NCBI GenBank assembly: GCA_019115865.1
Contig: DXCT01000094.1
Span: forward strand, 50,685 to 114,684
Length of the DNA: 64,000 bases
Source: Candidatus Yaniella excrementavium
GTDB taxonomy: Bacteria > Actinomycetota > Actinomycetes > Actinomycetales > Micrococcaceae
Direction: 5' to 3'
Shown: positions 8,116-21,500 of the stretch, piece by piece
Layout of the letters: each line of letters opens with the position of its first letter
Numbering within the stretch: the first letter of the stretch is position 1
Program-made: the position numbers and the translations under genes
The notes under the pieces: generated by a model
Databases searched by the model: none
What the model saw: only the letters and a program-made list of their open reading frames with translations
What the model was told of the DNA's origin: nothing

Positions 8116-10950
8116 ATGGCTGTCTATGATCTAGTCAACTTTGCTCATCGTCACCTCGGACCCCGCGAATCCGGCATTGCAGAAATGTTGGAAACACTGG
8201 GGTATGAGGATCTTGATGCGCTCACCACCGCGGCAATGCCAGAAAACATTGCCCAAGATGAACCGCTTGTCCTACCCGATGCGCTCACCGAAACTCAGGC
8301 CCAAGCTCGGTTACGTGAATTGGCAGCAAAGAACACTGTCAAGAAAACCATGATTGGCCAGGGGTTCTACGACACCATCACCCCGGCGGTCATCCGCCGC
8401 AACGTTTTTGAAAACCCCGGCTGGTATACCGCATACACGCCATATCAGCCAGAGATCTCCCAGGGCCGTTTGGAAGCCCTACTGAACTACCAGACCATGG
8501 TGTCAGACCTGACCGGTTTGGAAATTGCCAACGCTTCGATGCTGGATGAATCCTCCGCCGCTGCCGAAGCCGTACTTATGATGCGCCGTGCCAACCGTAA
8601 ACACGCAGATGCGCCCGTGGTCATCGACAAAAATATCTTCCCGCAAACCCTCTCTGTCATTTTGGGACGCACCCGCTCTCTTGGTGTTGAAACCCACCTG
8701 GTCGACCTTGCAACCGACGGTCTGCCTGACGGCGATTTGTGTGGTGTGCTTGTCCAGCAGCCGGGCAACGACGGTGCAATCGTCAACCATCAGGCCATTT
8801 TTGATGAGGCCAAAGAGCGTGGCGCCATGATCAGCGTGATCGCAGATCTGTTGTCCTTGACTTTGATCACGCCACCCGGTGAACAAGGGGCCGATATCGC
8901 GGTAGGAACAACCCAACGTTTTGGAGTTCCACTGTTCTATGGTGGACCCCACGCGGCCTACATGGCTACCAAAGAGCGTTTCGTTCGCCAAATGCCCGGG
9001 CGCCTGGTTGGGGTGTCCGAAGATGCCTCCGGTACACCGGCCTACCGGTTGGCGCTGCAGACGCGTGAACAACACATCCGTCGCGAAAAGGCCACCTCGA
9101 ATATTTGTACCGCCCAAGCACTGCTTGCCGTAATGGCCGGGATGTACGGCGTCTACCACGGCCCAGAAGGCGTCACTGAAATTGCCCAGCGCACTCACTC
9201 TATGGCTAGCCGCCTTGCGGCATCACTGCGCTCGGGTGGTTTTGAATTGGCTACCGAACATTTCTTTGACACTCTCGTCGTGACCGTCGACGACGTCGCT
9301 GAAACCATGTCCAAAGCTGATGAGGCCGGCTACAACCTGCGCCGCTTTACGGACACCCAAGTTGGTATCTCCACAGATGAGACCACCACCGATGCCGACC
9401 TGGAAGCCCTCGCAGCTGTTTTCGGTGTTGAACTTGCGACCTCATCTGAGTCTGCTATCGATACAGCGCTGGCTCGTGACTCGGAATTCATGACCCATGA
9501 GATCTTCCAGACCATCCGTTCTGAATCCACGATGATGCGCTATTGCCGTCGCCTGGCAGACCGCGATCTTGCGTTAGACCGCACGATGATTCCCCTTGGG
9601 TCGTGCACGATGAAACTCAACGCCGCCGCCGAAATGGAAGCCACCGCTTGGCCGGAATTTGCCGGAATCCACCCATATGTACCGACTGAACAGGCCGCCG
9701 GGTGGATCGAACTGATCGAAGATCTGGAATCCAAACTCGAAGCGATCACTGGCTATGCAGCGGTGTCGTTACAACCAAATGCGGGATCACAAGGTGAATA
9801 CGCCGGACTCCAGGCCATTCGCCAGTACCTCAACTCTCAGGGCGAGACACAACGTGATATTTGCATTATCCCGGCGTCCGCGCACGGCACCAACGCCGCT
9901 TCAGCGGTCCTTGCCGGTCTACAAGTCAGCGTCGTAAAAACCGCTGACGATGGTTCAATCGACTCCGAGCATCTGGACGAGGTCCTAGAGAAATACGGAG
10001 ATCGCATCGCCGCGATCATGATCACCTACCCATCGACCGCCGGTATCTATGACACCGACGTTGTCGAAATTTGCGAAAAGATTCATAACGCAGGTGGACA
10101 GGTATACATTGACGGCGCGAACCTCAACGCCCTGGTCGGTTTGGCCCAACCAGGAAAATTTGGTGGCGACGTGTCCCACCTGAACCTACACAAAACTTTC
10201 GCTATCCCACACGGTGGCGGCGGTCCCGGTGTTGGACCCGTCTGTGTAGCTGAGCACCTCAAGCCACACTTGCCGGCCAATCCGAACGGTCCACTGCCAC
10301 AAGACTCCACACCGGTTGCTTCGACCCTGTACGGTTCAGCCGGTGTACTGCCCATCACCTGGGCGTATGTGTCGATGATGGGCGCGCCAGCACTCAAAGA
10401 AGCCACTCAGGTTGCAGTACTGTCGGCAAACTATCTGGCCCATCGACTCAAGGAGCACTACCCGCTGCTCTACACCGGTCTGAATGGACTTGTTGCACAC
10501 GAATGCATCTTGGATCTGCGCGACCTCACCAAACAAACCGGTGTGACAGCAGAGGACGTGGCAAAGCGTCTTATGGACTTCGGGTTCCACGCACCAACTA
10601 TGGCATTCCCCGTCCCGGGTACCCTGATGGTTGAGCCAACTGAATCAGAAGACCTGCACGAAATCGAACGATTCATCACCGCGATGATCACCATTCGCGA
10701 AGAAATCGACGAGATCGCCAACGATACGGTTTCCCTGGAAGCCTCTGTGCTGCGCAACGCTCCGCACACGGTCGCCGATGTCGTGTCATCAGACTGGGAC
10801 CGGGCCTACTCGGTTGAACAAGCGGCCTTCCCGGTACCAGAACTGCGAGTGGACAAATACTTTACCCCGGTCTCGCGTATTGACCAGGCCGGCGGCGACC
10901 GCAACCTGATCTGCTCTTGCCCACCACCTGAAGCGTTCGAGATTGACTAG
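8116..10950 (+). CDS. gcvP: Glycine dehydrogenase (decarboxylating), P protein
   Basis: This 944-residue PLP enzyme decarboxylates glycine and passes the aminomethyl group to lipoylated GcvH. It is the single-chain form with two homologous halves. The PLP lysine is Lys693 in the segment LNLHKTFAIPHGGGGPG. Other conserved segments include GQGFYDT near the N-terminus and LGSCTMKLN in the middle. The ATG at 8116 (MAVYDLVNFAHRHLGPR) is chosen because a TTAGGAG ribosome-binding site lies six bases before it. It is the first gene of the gcvPTH operon, under the glycine riboswitch. The fourth component, dihydrolipoyl dehydrogenase, is not in the window. Confidence 0.97.
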   Translation: MAVYDLVNFAHRHLGPRESGIAEMLETLGYEDLDALTTAAMPENIAQDEPLVLPDALTETQAQARLRELAAKNTVKKTMIGQGFYDTITPAVIRRNVFENPGWYTAYTPYQPEISQGRLEALLNYQTMVSDLTGLEIANASMLDESSAAAEAVLMMRRANRKHADAPVVIDKNIFPQTLSVILGRTRSLGVETHLVDLATDGLPDGDLCGVLVQQPGNDGAIVNHQAIFDEAKERGAMISVIADLLSLTLITPPGEQGADIAVGTTQRFGVPLFYGGPHAAYMATKERFVRQMPGRLVGVSEDASGTPAYRLALQTREQHIRREKATSNICTAQALLAVMAGMYGVYHGPEGVTEIAQRTHSMASRLAASLRSGGFELATEHFFDTLVVTVDDVAETMSKADEAGYNLRRFTDTQVGISTDETTTDADLEALAAVFGVELATSSESAIDTALARDSEFMTHEIFQTIRSESTMMRYCRRLADRDLALDRTMIPLGSCTMKLNAAAEMEATAWPEFAGIHPYVPTEQAAGWIELIEDLESKLEAITGYAAVSLQPNAGSQGEYAGLQAIRQYLNSQGETQRDICIIPASAHGTNAASAVLAGLQVSVVKTADDGSIDSEHLDEVLEKYGDRIAAIMITYPSTAGIYDTDVVEICEKIHNAGGQVYIDGANLNALVGLAQPGKFGGDVSHLNLHKTFAIPHGGGGPGVGPVCVAEHLKPHLPANPNGPLPQDSTPVASTLYGSAGVLPITWAYVSMMGAPALKEATQVAVLSANYLAHRLKEHYPLLYTGLNGLVAHECILDLRDLTKQTGVTAEDVAKRLMDFGFHAPTMAFPVPGTLMVEPTESEDLHEIERFITAMITIREEIDEIANDTVSLEASVLRNAPHTVADVVSSDWDRAYSVEQAAFPVPELRVDKYFTPVSRIDQAGGDRNLICSCPPPEAFEID

Positions 10951-10960
10951 GAGCCAGCAC

Positions 10961-12061
10961 ATGACTTTGAAAACTACCGCATTGTTTGAGGCTCACGACG
11001 CACTGGGTGCAAGCTTCACTGATTTCAACGGTTGGAACATGCCGCTGAAATACTCCTCAGAAATCACCGAACATAAGGCTGTTCGCGAAGCCGTCGGGAT
11101 CTTCGATCTGTCACATATGGGTGAAATCTTTGTGACCGGTCCCGACGCCGTCAAAGGGCTCAACACTGCGCTGGCAGGAGATTTCTCCAAGATGACCATT
11201 GGCCGGGCAAAATATACGGTCATGCTCACCGAAGAGGGAACGATCCTCGACGACCTTATCGTGTATCGGCTGGGGGAAGACCGCTACCTCATGATTCCCA
11301 ATGCCGGCAACGCCCAAGCCGTTTCGGAAGCTGTCCATCAACGGTTGAACGGGTTGGACGTGAGCATCGATGACGCAACAGATCGGCTCTCATTGTTGGG
11401 CATTCAGGGACCGCAAGCCCCAGACGTGGTCGCAGCCCTGGGTCAGGAGTTTAGTGAAGCTGCGTCGTCGTTGAAGAACTATCGGGTCACCCAGGTGACC
11501 GTAGACGGCAGCGAATGGATCGTGGCCCGCACCGGGTACACGGGTGAAGATGGATTTGAAATTATCACCCCCAACGACCAGGTGAACCACTTGTGGAACC
11601 GCATCTTTGCAGCCGATGCTGGCGTCGAACCCACCGCGTGTGGCTTGGCTAGTCGCGACTCGCTGCGCCTGGAAGCCGGCATGCCACTATATGGCAACGA
11701 GCTTTCACGCGAACGCACACCGTTTGAAGCCGGCATGGGACGAATCATATCCTTCGATAAGTCAGAGAATTTCATTGGTCGGACCGCGTTGGAACCGCAT
11801 CGCGACACACCGCCAGCGCAAGTTTTGGTCGGCCTGACCAGCGACCAACGTCGCGCCGGACGCAGTGGCGCAACGATCGTTGTTGATGGTCAGACCGTGG
11901 GAGTTGTGACCTCCGGGATCCCGTCACCCACACTGTCCCAACCGGTAGCACTGGGCTACATCGATGCCGAACACGCGGCAGTTGGTAACGCCGTGGACGT
12001 AGATATCCGCGGTAAGGCACTACCGTTTGTCATCACCAAACCACCGTTTTACACTCGCTAA
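10961..12061 (+). CDS. gcvT: Aminomethyltransferase, T protein of glycine cleavage
   Basis: This 366-residue enzyme transfers the methylene group from aminomethyl-lipoyl GcvH to tetrahydrofolate, releasing ammonia. Its N-terminus ([22 protein letters not shown]) and the motif FDLSHMGEI are typical. The folate-site region [11 protein letters not shown] and the C-terminal [26 protein letters not shown] block are present. The ATG at 10961 follows an AGGAG site that overlaps the gcvP stop region, 10 bases downstream of gcvP. It is the second gene of the operon. Confidence 0.97.
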   Translation: MTLKTTALFEAHDALGASFTDFNGWNMPLKYSSEITEHKAVREAVGIFDLSHMGEIFVTGPDAVKGLNTALAGDFSKMTIGRAKYTVMLTEEGTILDDLIVYRLGEDRYLMIPNAGNAQAVSEAVHQRLNGLDVSIDDATDRLSLLGIQGPQAPDVVAALGQEFSEAASSLKNYRVTQVTVDGSEWIVARTGYTGEDGFEIITPNDQVNHLWNRIFAADAGVEPTACGLASRDSLRLEAGMPLYGNELSRERTPFEAGMGRIISFDKSENFIGRTALEPHRDTPPAQVLVGLTSDQRRAGRSGATIVVDGQTVGVVTSGIPSPTLSQPVALGYIDAEHAAVGNAVDVDIRGKALPFVITKPPFYTR

Positions 12062-12081
12062 CCCAAACAAAGGACCCCATC

Positions 12082-12462
12082 ATGACAGTAGTTAAATCTG
12101 CACTACGCTACTCCGCCGAACACGAATGGCTCAACGATGAAGACCCGGTACGCATCGGCATTACCGACTACGCTGCCGATCAACTCGGGGACGTCGTGTT
12201 TGCCGAACTGCCAGAAGTTGGTGATTCCGTAACCGCCGGCGAAGTCTGTGGCGAACTGGAATCCACTAAATCCGTTTCGGAACTGTACTCTCCGGTCACC
12301 GGAACGATCGTGGAATCCAACGAGGACGTTATCCAGAATCCCGAACGCATCAACGAAGATCCCTACGGTGCCGGCTGGCTGTTCACCGTTGAAGTTGCTG
12401 AAGAAGGCCCGTTGCTGACTCCGCAAGAATACGCCGAGCAAACCGACGGCACCGTCGAGTAG
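12082..12462 (+). CDS. gcvH: Glycine cleavage system H protein
   Basis: This 126-residue lipoyl carrier shuttles the aminomethyl group between P and T proteins. The lipoylation site is Lys63 in the motif [15 protein letters not shown]. The N-terminal segment YSAEHEWL and C-terminal [12 protein letters not shown] are conserved family signatures. The ATG start follows an AAAGGA site. It is the third gene of the riboswitch-controlled gcv operon, 20 bases after gcvT. No lipoate-attachment gene is in the window. Confidence 0.97.
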   Translation: MTVVKSALRYSAEHEWLNDEDPVRIGITDYAADQLGDVVFAELPEVGDSVTAGEVCGELESTKSVSELYSPVTGTIVESNEDVIQNPERINEDPYGAGWLFTVEVAEEGPLLTPQEYAEQTDGTVE

Positions 12463-12474
12463 GTAACACGATGA

Positions 12475-14136
<1,662 letters not shown>

Positions 14137-14198
14137 TAGAGTGACGGTAAAACCCTAAGCGCTAAACCCATCCACAATCGGATAGAAACTGGATACAC

Positions 14199-15335
14199 GT
14201 GAGCTACGAAGTTGAAATTGGTCTCGGTAAACGCGGCAGAAAATCCATGCCCCTGGATGCCATATCCATCGTGCCAACCCGCAGAACGCGCGACCCGGAA
14301 GACGTCTCGTTAGCCTGGCAGATCGATGCGTTCAAATTCTCCATGCCCGTCATCGGGGCGCCCATGGACTCGGTGATGTCACCGGCCACTGCCATCCAGC
14401 TGGGACAACTCGGTGGTATGGGCGTACTCAACCTCGAGGGTCTCTGGACCCGGTACGCCGACCCACAACCGGTTCTGGAAGAAATCGCGGGACTCCAAGC
14501 TCAGCAATTCTCCCCGGAAAATACCGCGCGGCTCCAGGAACTCTACTCGGCACCCATCCAAGCAGATCTAATTTCAGCGCGCCTGGAAGAGATCCGTGAA
14601 GCCGGAGTCGTCGTCGCCGGAGCCCTGACACCACAGCGCACCCAAGAGTTCTATAAGACCGTCGTGGACGCCGGAGTTGACATGTTCGTCATCCGCGGCA
14701 CCACCGTCTCGGCGCAGCACGTGTCCGAAACCAAAGAACCACTGGACCTGAAAAAGTTCATCTACGAACTCGACGTCCCCGTTATCGTCGGGGGAGTGGC
14801 AGGATACACCCCGGCGCTACACCTGATGCGCACCGGTGCTGCCGGCGTACTGGTTGGGTTCGGTGGCGGTGCGTCGTCGACCACCCGTCGAGCCCTGGGC
14901 ATTCGCGTGCCGATGGCCACCGCGATCTCTGACATCGCTGAAGCTCGGCGTGACTACATGGATGAATCCGGGGGACGCTACGTCCACGTCATCGCCGATG
15001 GTGGATTGGGTACTTCAGGAGATATCGTCAAAGCCATTGGGATGGGGGCCGACGCCGTCATGCTGGGTACCACGCTGGCTCGGGCTGCCGAAGCACCGGG
15101 CAACGGCTGGCACTGGGGGTTGGAAGCAGCACATCAAGACTTCCCGCGCGGCGACCGGACCCACGTTGGCACCGTCGCCCCAATGCAAGAGCTACTGCTG
15201 GGTGCCACCAACCACACCAACGGCACCGCAAACCTCATGGGGGCACTGCGCCGTGCCATGGCCTCCACGGGCTACACGGATCTGAAAGACTTCCAGAAAG
15301 TCGAAGTTCAGATCTCACCGACCTACTCCGGGTGA
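14199..15335 (+). CDS. GuaB3-type IMP dehydrogenase family protein
   Basis: This 378-residue member of the IMPDH/GMPR barrel family lacks CBS domains and starts SYEVEIGLGKRGRKS, typical of the actinobacterial GuaB3 lineage. The region equivalent to the catalytic loop of GuaB reads GVLVGFGGGASSTTRRALG and has no cysteine, which appears normal for this actinobacterial lineage. The phosphate-binding segment VIADGGLGTSGDIVKAIGMGADAVMLG is conserved. The GTG start follows guaB by 62 bases, and the order guaB-guaB3 is common in actinobacteria. Its exact reaction is unsettled. Confidence 0.9.
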   Translation: MSYEVEIGLGKRGRKSMPLDAISIVPTRRTRDPEDVSLAWQIDAFKFSMPVIGAPMDSVMSPATAIQLGQLGGMGVLNLEGLWTRYADPQPVLEEIAGLQAQQFSPENTARLQELYSAPIQADLISARLEEIREAGVVVAGALTPQRTQEFYKTVVDAGVDMFVIRGTTVSAQHVSETKEPLDLKKFIYELDVPVIVGGVAGYTPALHLMRTGAAGVLVGFGGGASSTTRRALGIRVPMATAISDIAEARRDYMDESGGRYVHVIADGGLGTSGDIVKAIGMGADAVMLGTTLARAAEAPGNGWHWGLEAAHQDFPRGDRTHVGTVAPMQELLLGATNHTNGTANLMGALRRAMASTGYTDLKDFQKVEVQISPTYSG

Positions 15336-15342
15336 TCCATAC

Positions 15343-16263
15343 TTGCTACGTACAGCTCTAAAACCTCGGTGGATCGGCTTTTTGATTGTCACCCTCGCGG
15401 TAGCTTCCCTATTTGTGGTGCTCACCCAGTGGCAGTTCGCACAGTCCACCGCTGTTCAGCCTCGAACCCACGCCGAAACCGAAGCAGAGGTCGCCCTGAC
15501 CGAGCACTTCGAACCCGGTGTGGCCATGATGAGCGACCAAGCCGACCAGATGGTGTACTTCACCGGAACCATCGATCCGGAACGCACCGTACAGGTCGAA
15601 TCTCGGGTCGATGAAGGCAATGTTGGGCTCTGGCTCGTTTCTAGTGCGACCGTTGAAGGCGCACCCGAAGACAACAACATACCGATCGCCTGGGGTTGGA
15701 TTCCGGAGGAAATTGCAGCAGACGCTTCTGAAATTCAAACACTGTTTGAAGAGTCAACAGGACTGTCGATGGACGAACCCATGCAGATCCAGGGGCGTTT
15801 GATTCCAGGCGAAGGGCCAACTCCCAACACGAACCACTTCATTGAACCCAAGAGCACCCAGATGCTGGCCACCGCTGAATTGGTTAACCTGTGGAACCAG
15901 CCGCTCTACGCCGGATATGTCGTAGCCGAGAGCTTTACCGTCGATGGTGCCGAGCATGTTGTATCCGGCCAAACAGTCAAAGATGTTGCGGTCGCCCCGC
16001 AACCCGAAGAACGCGAAGTTGCCTGGCTCAATATCTTCTACGCGGTCGAATGGTTTATCTTCGCTATCTTCTCGTTGTATTTGTGGTGGCGTTTCGTCCG
16101 AGATGACTACCTGAAAGACCAACGTGAAGCCGAACTTGACCAGCTTTGGGAAAAGCACTGGCGAGCACAAGAATTACAACGCCTGCGCGAACAAGCGCGC
16201 CAAGAAAAAGCAGCTGCCACCCAAGCATACCGCGCCTACTACGGGCAAGATCCCGCTGAGTAA
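15343..16263 (+). CDS. SURF1 family protein, cytochrome oxidase assembly
   Basis: This 306-residue membrane protein has the two-helix SURF1 layout: an N-terminal helix (WIGFLIVTLAVASLFVVLTQWQF), a large external domain, and a C-terminal helix (LNIFYAVEWFIFAIFSLYLWWRFV) followed by a charged coiled tail. The conserved WQ after the first helix and the penultimate NIFYAVEW segment fit the family. SURF1 proteins help insert heme into cytochrome oxidase. The start is TTG at 15343, seven bases after guaB3, with only a weak ribosome-binding site. The C-terminal 50 residues are rich in Gln, Glu and Arg. Confidence 0.85.
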   Translation: MLRTALKPRWIGFLIVTLAVASLFVVLTQWQFAQSTAVQPRTHAETEAEVALTEHFEPGVAMMSDQADQMVYFTGTIDPERTVQVESRVDEGNVGLWLVSSATVEGAPEDNNIPIAWGWIPEEIAADASEIQTLFEESTGLSMDEPMQIQGRLIPGEGPTPNTNHFIEPKSTQMLATAELVNLWNQPLYAGYVVAESFTVDGAEHVVSGQTVKDVAVAPQPEEREVAWLNIFYAVEWFIFAIFSLYLWWRFVRDDYLKDQREAELDQLWEKHWRAQELQRLREQARQEKAAATQAYRAYYGQDPAE

Positions 16264-16282
16264 GAAAGACGAACGAAACACT

Positions 16283-16828
16283 ATGACAGACCAGCCGAAC
16301 CCACCGGTAGACCCGTCCACCCTGCCGGATCCAGAAGACATTACCGAAAACGATATCGGTCAGGCGCCACCGCGCCCAGAGGCAAAAAAGAAGCGACGCT
16401 TCGGTGGTACTCACCGTCAGATCCGCAGCGCCCAGAAGCTCTATAAGTTCACGGCCTGGCTGACCGGTATTTTCCTGTTGCTGTTGGTGTTGCAGATGAT
16501 CGTCAAATATGGTTTTGGCTACGAAATGTTCGCCGGCGGCACCGCGGAAGACGGCACAGAGTTTATTGTGGGTCTCTACCACCAAGATGCGGTATTAGAG
16601 GGCGTAAACATCTCACTGATCATCCTCATTGTCCACGGTTGGCTTTACGTTGCTTACCTCCTGGGCTGCTTCAGACTCTGGACAATGATGCGCTGGGGTG
16701 GGCTACGATTGCTCGCCATGGCCGGTGGCGGTGTCGTCCCATTTTTGTCCTTCTTCGTTGAAAAACGCGTCAATGCAGAAGTCGAACGTGAATTGGCCGC
16801 ACATCCCGAAGCGACCATGCGCTACTAG
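16283..16828 (+). CDS. DUF3817 integral membrane protein
   Basis: This 181-residue protein has a proline-rich acidic N-terminus of about 35 residues, then three membrane helices with the family segments [20 protein letters not shown] and [18 protein letters not shown]3817 proteins of this type commonly neighbour guaA in Micrococcaceae. Function is unknown. The ATG at 16283 lies 19 bases after SURF1, so the two are likely cotranscribed. Confidence 0.85.
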   Translation: MTDQPNPPVDPSTLPDPEDITENDIGQAPPRPEAKKKRRFGGTHRQIRSAQKLYKFTAWLTGIFLLLLVLQMIVKYGFGYEMFAGGTAEDGTEFIVGLYHQDAVLEGVNISLIILIVHGWLYVAYLLGCFRLWTMMRWGGLRLLAMAGGGVVPFLSFFVEKRVNAEVERELAAHPEATMRY

Positions 16829-16860
16829 CGCAGGCCCATCGATCCTCTAGACTGAATGCT

Positions 16861-18456
16861 GTGATGACTACACCCCAAAACGCCACCGTTGCTGCTCAAG
16901 ATACTGTCATCGTCGTGGACTACGGTTCAGACGACGCTCAACTCCTTGCTCGCCGCATCCGCGAAGCAAAAGTTTACTCCGAAGTGCATTCCTACACCGC
17001 CGGAGCCAAAGCCATTCTGGAGGCGAATCCTGCGGCTCTGGTGCTCGCGGCGCGTTCCACGCCCACCGAAGACCTCCCAGAAATTGATGCGCAACTGTTG
17101 AACGCTGGGATTCCGGTGCTAGCTGTCGGCGGCGGCTTCTTGGCCGTGACCAAAGCATTGGGCGGTACCGTCACACTCGATGCAGTCTCCAAAGAAGTCG
17201 TTGCCCTGAACAACGTCGATGACAATTCCACGTTGTTCTCTGGTCAGCCGATCTCACAGGATGTCGCCACCAACCACGCCCACAGCATCACCGAGCTCAG
17301 CCAGGGATTCGTTGTAACCGCCTCGCATGCTGCCATGCCGGTCGCAGCTGCTGAACATGCGCAACAACAGCTGTATGGTGTGCTGTGGAACCCCGGTGCC
17401 CAGGGCTCCACCCACGGTCAGGCGACCATTAAAAATTTCCTGTTTATCGCAGCTGATTTGTCGCCAGATTGGTCCGTTGAACAAGTCATTGAACAACAGG
17501 TCGCCAAAATACGCGAGCAAGTCGGTGACAAACGTGCCCTGGTGGGACTCTCCGGAGGTGTTGACTCCGCCGTTGCAGCGGCACTGGTACAACGTGCCAT
17601 CGGTGATCAGCTGACCGCGGTCTACGTCAACCACGGTCTGATGCGCAAAGACGAGTCGGTAGAAATCGAACAGGCATTCGGAGCCTCAACCGACGGTGCC
17701 AGATTGATCATGGTGGACGCCGAAGACGAATTCCTGTCGGCATTAGACGGCGTCTGTGACCCAGAATCTAAACGCAAAATTATTGGCGAGCACTTTATCC
17801 GTACTTTTGAACGCGCCCAAGCAGATATTGTGGCGGCGTCAGCCAACGATCCCAACGCGACCGATGTGCAGTTCTTAGTGCAGGGTACCGTCTATCCAGA
17901 TGTCATCGAATCCGGTGACGCCGATGGTTCTAAAGTCATCAAATCCCACCACAACGTGGGCGGGCTGCCAGAAGACCTGGAATTTGAACTGGTCGAACCA
18001 TTGCGCCAGCTCTTTAAAGACGAAGTTCGCGCGGTCGGCACGAAACTGGGGTTACCCGACGAAATCGTCTGGCGCCAGCCTTTCCCCGGTCCAGGTCTGG
18101 GTATTCGCATTGTTGGTGCGGTCTCCAAAGAACGACTCGATTTGCTCCGTGAAGCAGATGCGATCGTACGCGAAGAACTTACGGCTTCAGGCCTTGATCG
18201 TGAGATTTGGCAATCTCCTGTCGTGTTGCTGGCTGATGTTCGTTCGGTGGGGGTGAACGACGGTGGACGCACCTATGGTCACCCTGTCGTGTTGCGTCCC
18301 GTCTTATCCGAAGATGCCATGACCGCACGTTTTGCGCGTATTCCCTATGACATCCTGGATCGTATTTCACAGCGCATCACCGACGAAGTGGACGGTATCA
18401 ACCGTGTGGTGCTGGACATTACCGGTAAACCGCCGGGAACTATTGAGTGGGAATAA
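16861..18456 (+). CDS. guaA: GMP synthetase with degenerate glutamine amidotransferase domain
   Basis: This 531-residue protein has the GuaA layout: class I amidotransferase domain (about 14-205), ATP-pyrophosphatase domain with intact PP-loop SGGVDS at 231-236, and the C-terminal dimerisation domain ending KPPGTIEWE. The synthetase half makes GMP from XMP, ATP and ammonia. The amidotransferase half, which should hydrolyse glutamine, lacks its catalytic residues. The usual GICYGF reads AVGGGF (Cys to Gly90), and the usual HPE reads NPG (His to Asn177, Glu to Gly179). The ILSGGP loop reads VLAARST and SHGD reads NHAH. The enzyme should therefore depend on ammonia. Either GTG 16861 or ATG 16864 is the start. 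A TAGACT box ends seven bases before the GTG, so a leaderless message is possible. Confidence 0.95.
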   Translation: MMTTPQNATVAAQDTVIVVDYGSDDAQLLARRIREAKVYSEVHSYTAGAKAILEANPAALVLAARSTPTEDLPEIDAQLLNAGIPVLAVGGGFLAVTKALGGTVTLDAVSKEVVALNNVDDNSTLFSGQPISQDVATNHAHSITELSQGFVVTASHAAMPVAAAEHAQQQLYGVLWNPGAQGSTHGQATIKNFLFIAADLSPDWSVEQVIEQQVAKIREQVGDKRALVGLSGGVDSAVAAALVQRAIGDQLTAVYVNHGLMRKDESVEIEQAFGASTDGARLIMVDAEDEFLSALDGVCDPESKRKIIGEHFIRTFERAQADIVAASANDPNATDVQFLVQGTVYPDVIESGDADGSKVIKSHHNVGGLPEDLEFELVEPLRQLFKDEVRAVGTKLGLPDEIVWRQPFPGPGLGIRIVGAVSKERLDLLREADAIVREELTASGLDREIWQSPVVLLADVRSVGVNDGGRTYGHPVVLRPVLSEDAMTARFARIPYDILDRISQRITDEVDGINRVVLDITGKPPGTIEWE

Positions 18457-18564
18457 GTTTCCGGTTCCCGGGGCCGGGTTATGTGGTGTGGCAACGCGAA
18501 ACTCAGCCGTATTGGTACTAGAGTCAGGTAGGTGCAACCTGTATCAACCACAGGAAGGATGAGC

Positions 18565-21500
18565 GTGAGCCACGATAAACATGACGTCGACCACGACGAT
18601 ACAGCGCTGTCTGCCGAAGACGTTGACACGAGTATCGAAGTGGCCGCAACTGAAGCTCCGATTGCTCAGGAGGCTGACGTCGCGGAAGACGATGGCACAG
18701 TGGATCCTGTGGAGGTTGCTGAACAAGATTTTTCCCGGTGGTTAGCTGACATCGCAACGGGCACCGAATCTGACACCATGTTGCGGTATGCACCTACCAG
18801 GTCGAATTCAATTGATGTGACGCACTCCCAGCCCAGCGGACTCACGCAATTCTTATCCGCACGCCGGACACGATTGACTACGCTGCTGCGTGATCAACCC
18901 GAGATGCAGCGCAGCATTGAAACTGCCGAAGCCATTGATACCAAGGTCCAAGAGCTGTTGGCAGATCGCGGTATCAACGTCGGCTACCTGGCCGCAGGAT
19001 TGGCTACCTGGCGGGCGACTGAAGACGGCGTCAACCAACAGATGTCGGCCCCCGTCTTATTGGCGCCCATTCGGTTAGCCGCTCGGCAGAATCGCGACGA
19101 CTACGATATCCAAATCATCGGTCCCGCACGCCTGAATCCGGCTCTGGTGCGCTTCTTTGAAGACCATTACGGGATTGTATTAGATCCGCAAACCCACGAG
19201 GAAGCTGCCTACACCACGGCCAAACTCGAACCGTTGCCCACGCTCGATTTGCTCCGTGCCCACTCATCCAAAGTACGCGGATTAGTGGTTGAACATCGGT
19301 TGCTGATTTCTACGTTTGCTGACCTGTCGGATACTGCTTCTCGAGAAGTCGTCAATACCGACCACGACATCATTACCGCACTATATGAAGTCGGTGCCGG
19401 AACCGACGAAGCAGGCTATGAAGACGAAGCCCCCGAGCTTGAATTTGAACCCACGCCGCTGGATGCACGCGACCCGGCCGACGAAGTGCTCGTTGTCGAC
19501 CTCGATGCGTCCCAACAGCGTGCTGTGGACCATATTGTAGCCGGTGAATCGTTAGTGGTCTCAGCACCACCGGGCACTGGACAAACGCAAACTGCGGTAG
19601 CTGCTGCAGCGGGCTTGGCCAAAGCAGGTAAACGTGTGTTGGTTATCGCGGAGAATACCTCGACATTGGCAGAATTTTCGAATCGCTTAGCCGGGCTCCA
19701 ACTGGATCCCATGGTGTTTAGCGTCCAAGCAGACACCGACTCGACAGACGTCACCAACCAACTGGTGCGCTCCTTGCTATCTGCCGAACGGGCTAAAGAA
19801 CCAGCGGTACGCAGGATTCATGAAACGTTGCGTGATGTGCGGCGTCAACTTGTTGAGCACGGCCAATCCTTGCATGAAGTTCGGCAACGCTGGCAGTGCT
19901 CACCGATCCAGGCGATGAACGAACTGGTCACGCTGATGAATGCGGACCCGGCGCCATCGACGTCGGTGCGTTTGAAGCGTTCGGTCCTTGACGGCACCGT
20001 AGATCGAGAGCAAGTCGCCGAACAGCTGCGGTACGCAGCAGAACTGGGCGCATTTGAAGCGTCCTCAACGGAATCACCCTGGTACGGTGCCCGCCTACGC
20101 AATGTGCACGAGGCGGAAGAGGCACTCGAGCTGGCACAGACCGTACATGATCAACTCTCGGATGTCGCCCCACGCTTTGAAGCGGCCACTGCACAGGCTC
20201 AACTGTCGATCGCGGCCAACATCACCGAATGGATGGAACAGGTCGAACTGTTGCGTGAAGTTCGCGATACCCTGGATAAATTCACGCCGGATATTTTCGA
20301 CCGACCGGTCACCGACCTGATTGCGGCCACCGCAACCGGATCATGGCGTAAGCGCAATGGCATCGACATGTCGGCCATGACCCGCACCCGGTTACGCTGG
20401 CTGGCTCGCGAATACATTCGTCCCGGTGTTGACATGCCTAACCTGCACGAAGCGCTGGTCAAAGTCCAAGATCAACTGACCTTGTGGAACCAGTGGGCCT
20501 CCTCCAAACGTAACCCGGTGATCCCCACCGGTATAGAGTCCTTGGCTGAAGATACCAGCCAGCTCTATGAGAACCTCAACCGGCTCCAAGACATGCTGGC
20601 ACCAGCCGAGTCCGAACACGACCGGTTGACCCGGATTGACGCCGGAGATCTACACGATGTGCTGTCCAAACTCGTCGAGGACTCGTATACGCTCCACACG
20701 CTGCCCGAGCGGACGATCGTTATTGATCAGCTCACCGAGCAGGGCCTTGAGGACCTGCTGGACGATTTCCAGGCCCGCGGTGTGTCCTCCGACCAGGTGA
20801 CCTTAGAACTTGAAGTCTCCTGGTGGCAATCCGCACTGGAAGCCATGGTCTCAGCCGATGAACACCTGGCCGCCACCACAGGGGAGCAGTTGGCTCGGTT
20901 GGAAGAAGAGTTCCGCATTGCCGATACGGCTCACCAGGAGTCGGGGCCATCGCGTATCCGGCACACCCTGGCGACCCGCTGGGAGAAAGCTACTCGGGAC
21001 TATCCTGATGCCGCTGACTCTTTGCGTCGCCTGCTGCGTACCGGTGGAGCCAATGTAGAGACTATTTTGAGTATCAATTCGAATTTATTGCAGCCACTGG
21101 TACCCATCCTGACCACCTCGCCACTCACCCTGGCTGAGCTGTCACCATCGGTCACCTTCGACACCGTGTTAGTTCTGGATTCTGAAACCATCGGTTTGGC
21201 CACCGGACTCGGAGCAATATCACGTGCCGAGCAGGTAGTTGCCTTTGGTGACGCCGTTTCTGGTCGACCCGTCGGATTCCAAGTCTCAATAGATCCCACC
21301 GCACGTCCGTCTCACCCACGACAAGCCGAGTCCGTCCATCGGGCACTTACACGCGTGCTGCCCGTGGTCCCGCTGCATTTCTTGCACCGCGGTATTAACC
21401 GGTACCTGGCGCGTACCCTGGGCGAGCAGTTGTATGACGGCCGCCTTGACCGCGCGCCAACACCACAAGAAATTGCTACCAGTTCCCAAACCGGCATGTC

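Noticed and set aside
14199..15335. GuaB3 as a second damaged guanine enzyme (no catalytic Cys)
   Set aside because: Absence of the cysteine at this loop seems normal for actinobacterial GuaB3 proteins, so it is not taken as decay.
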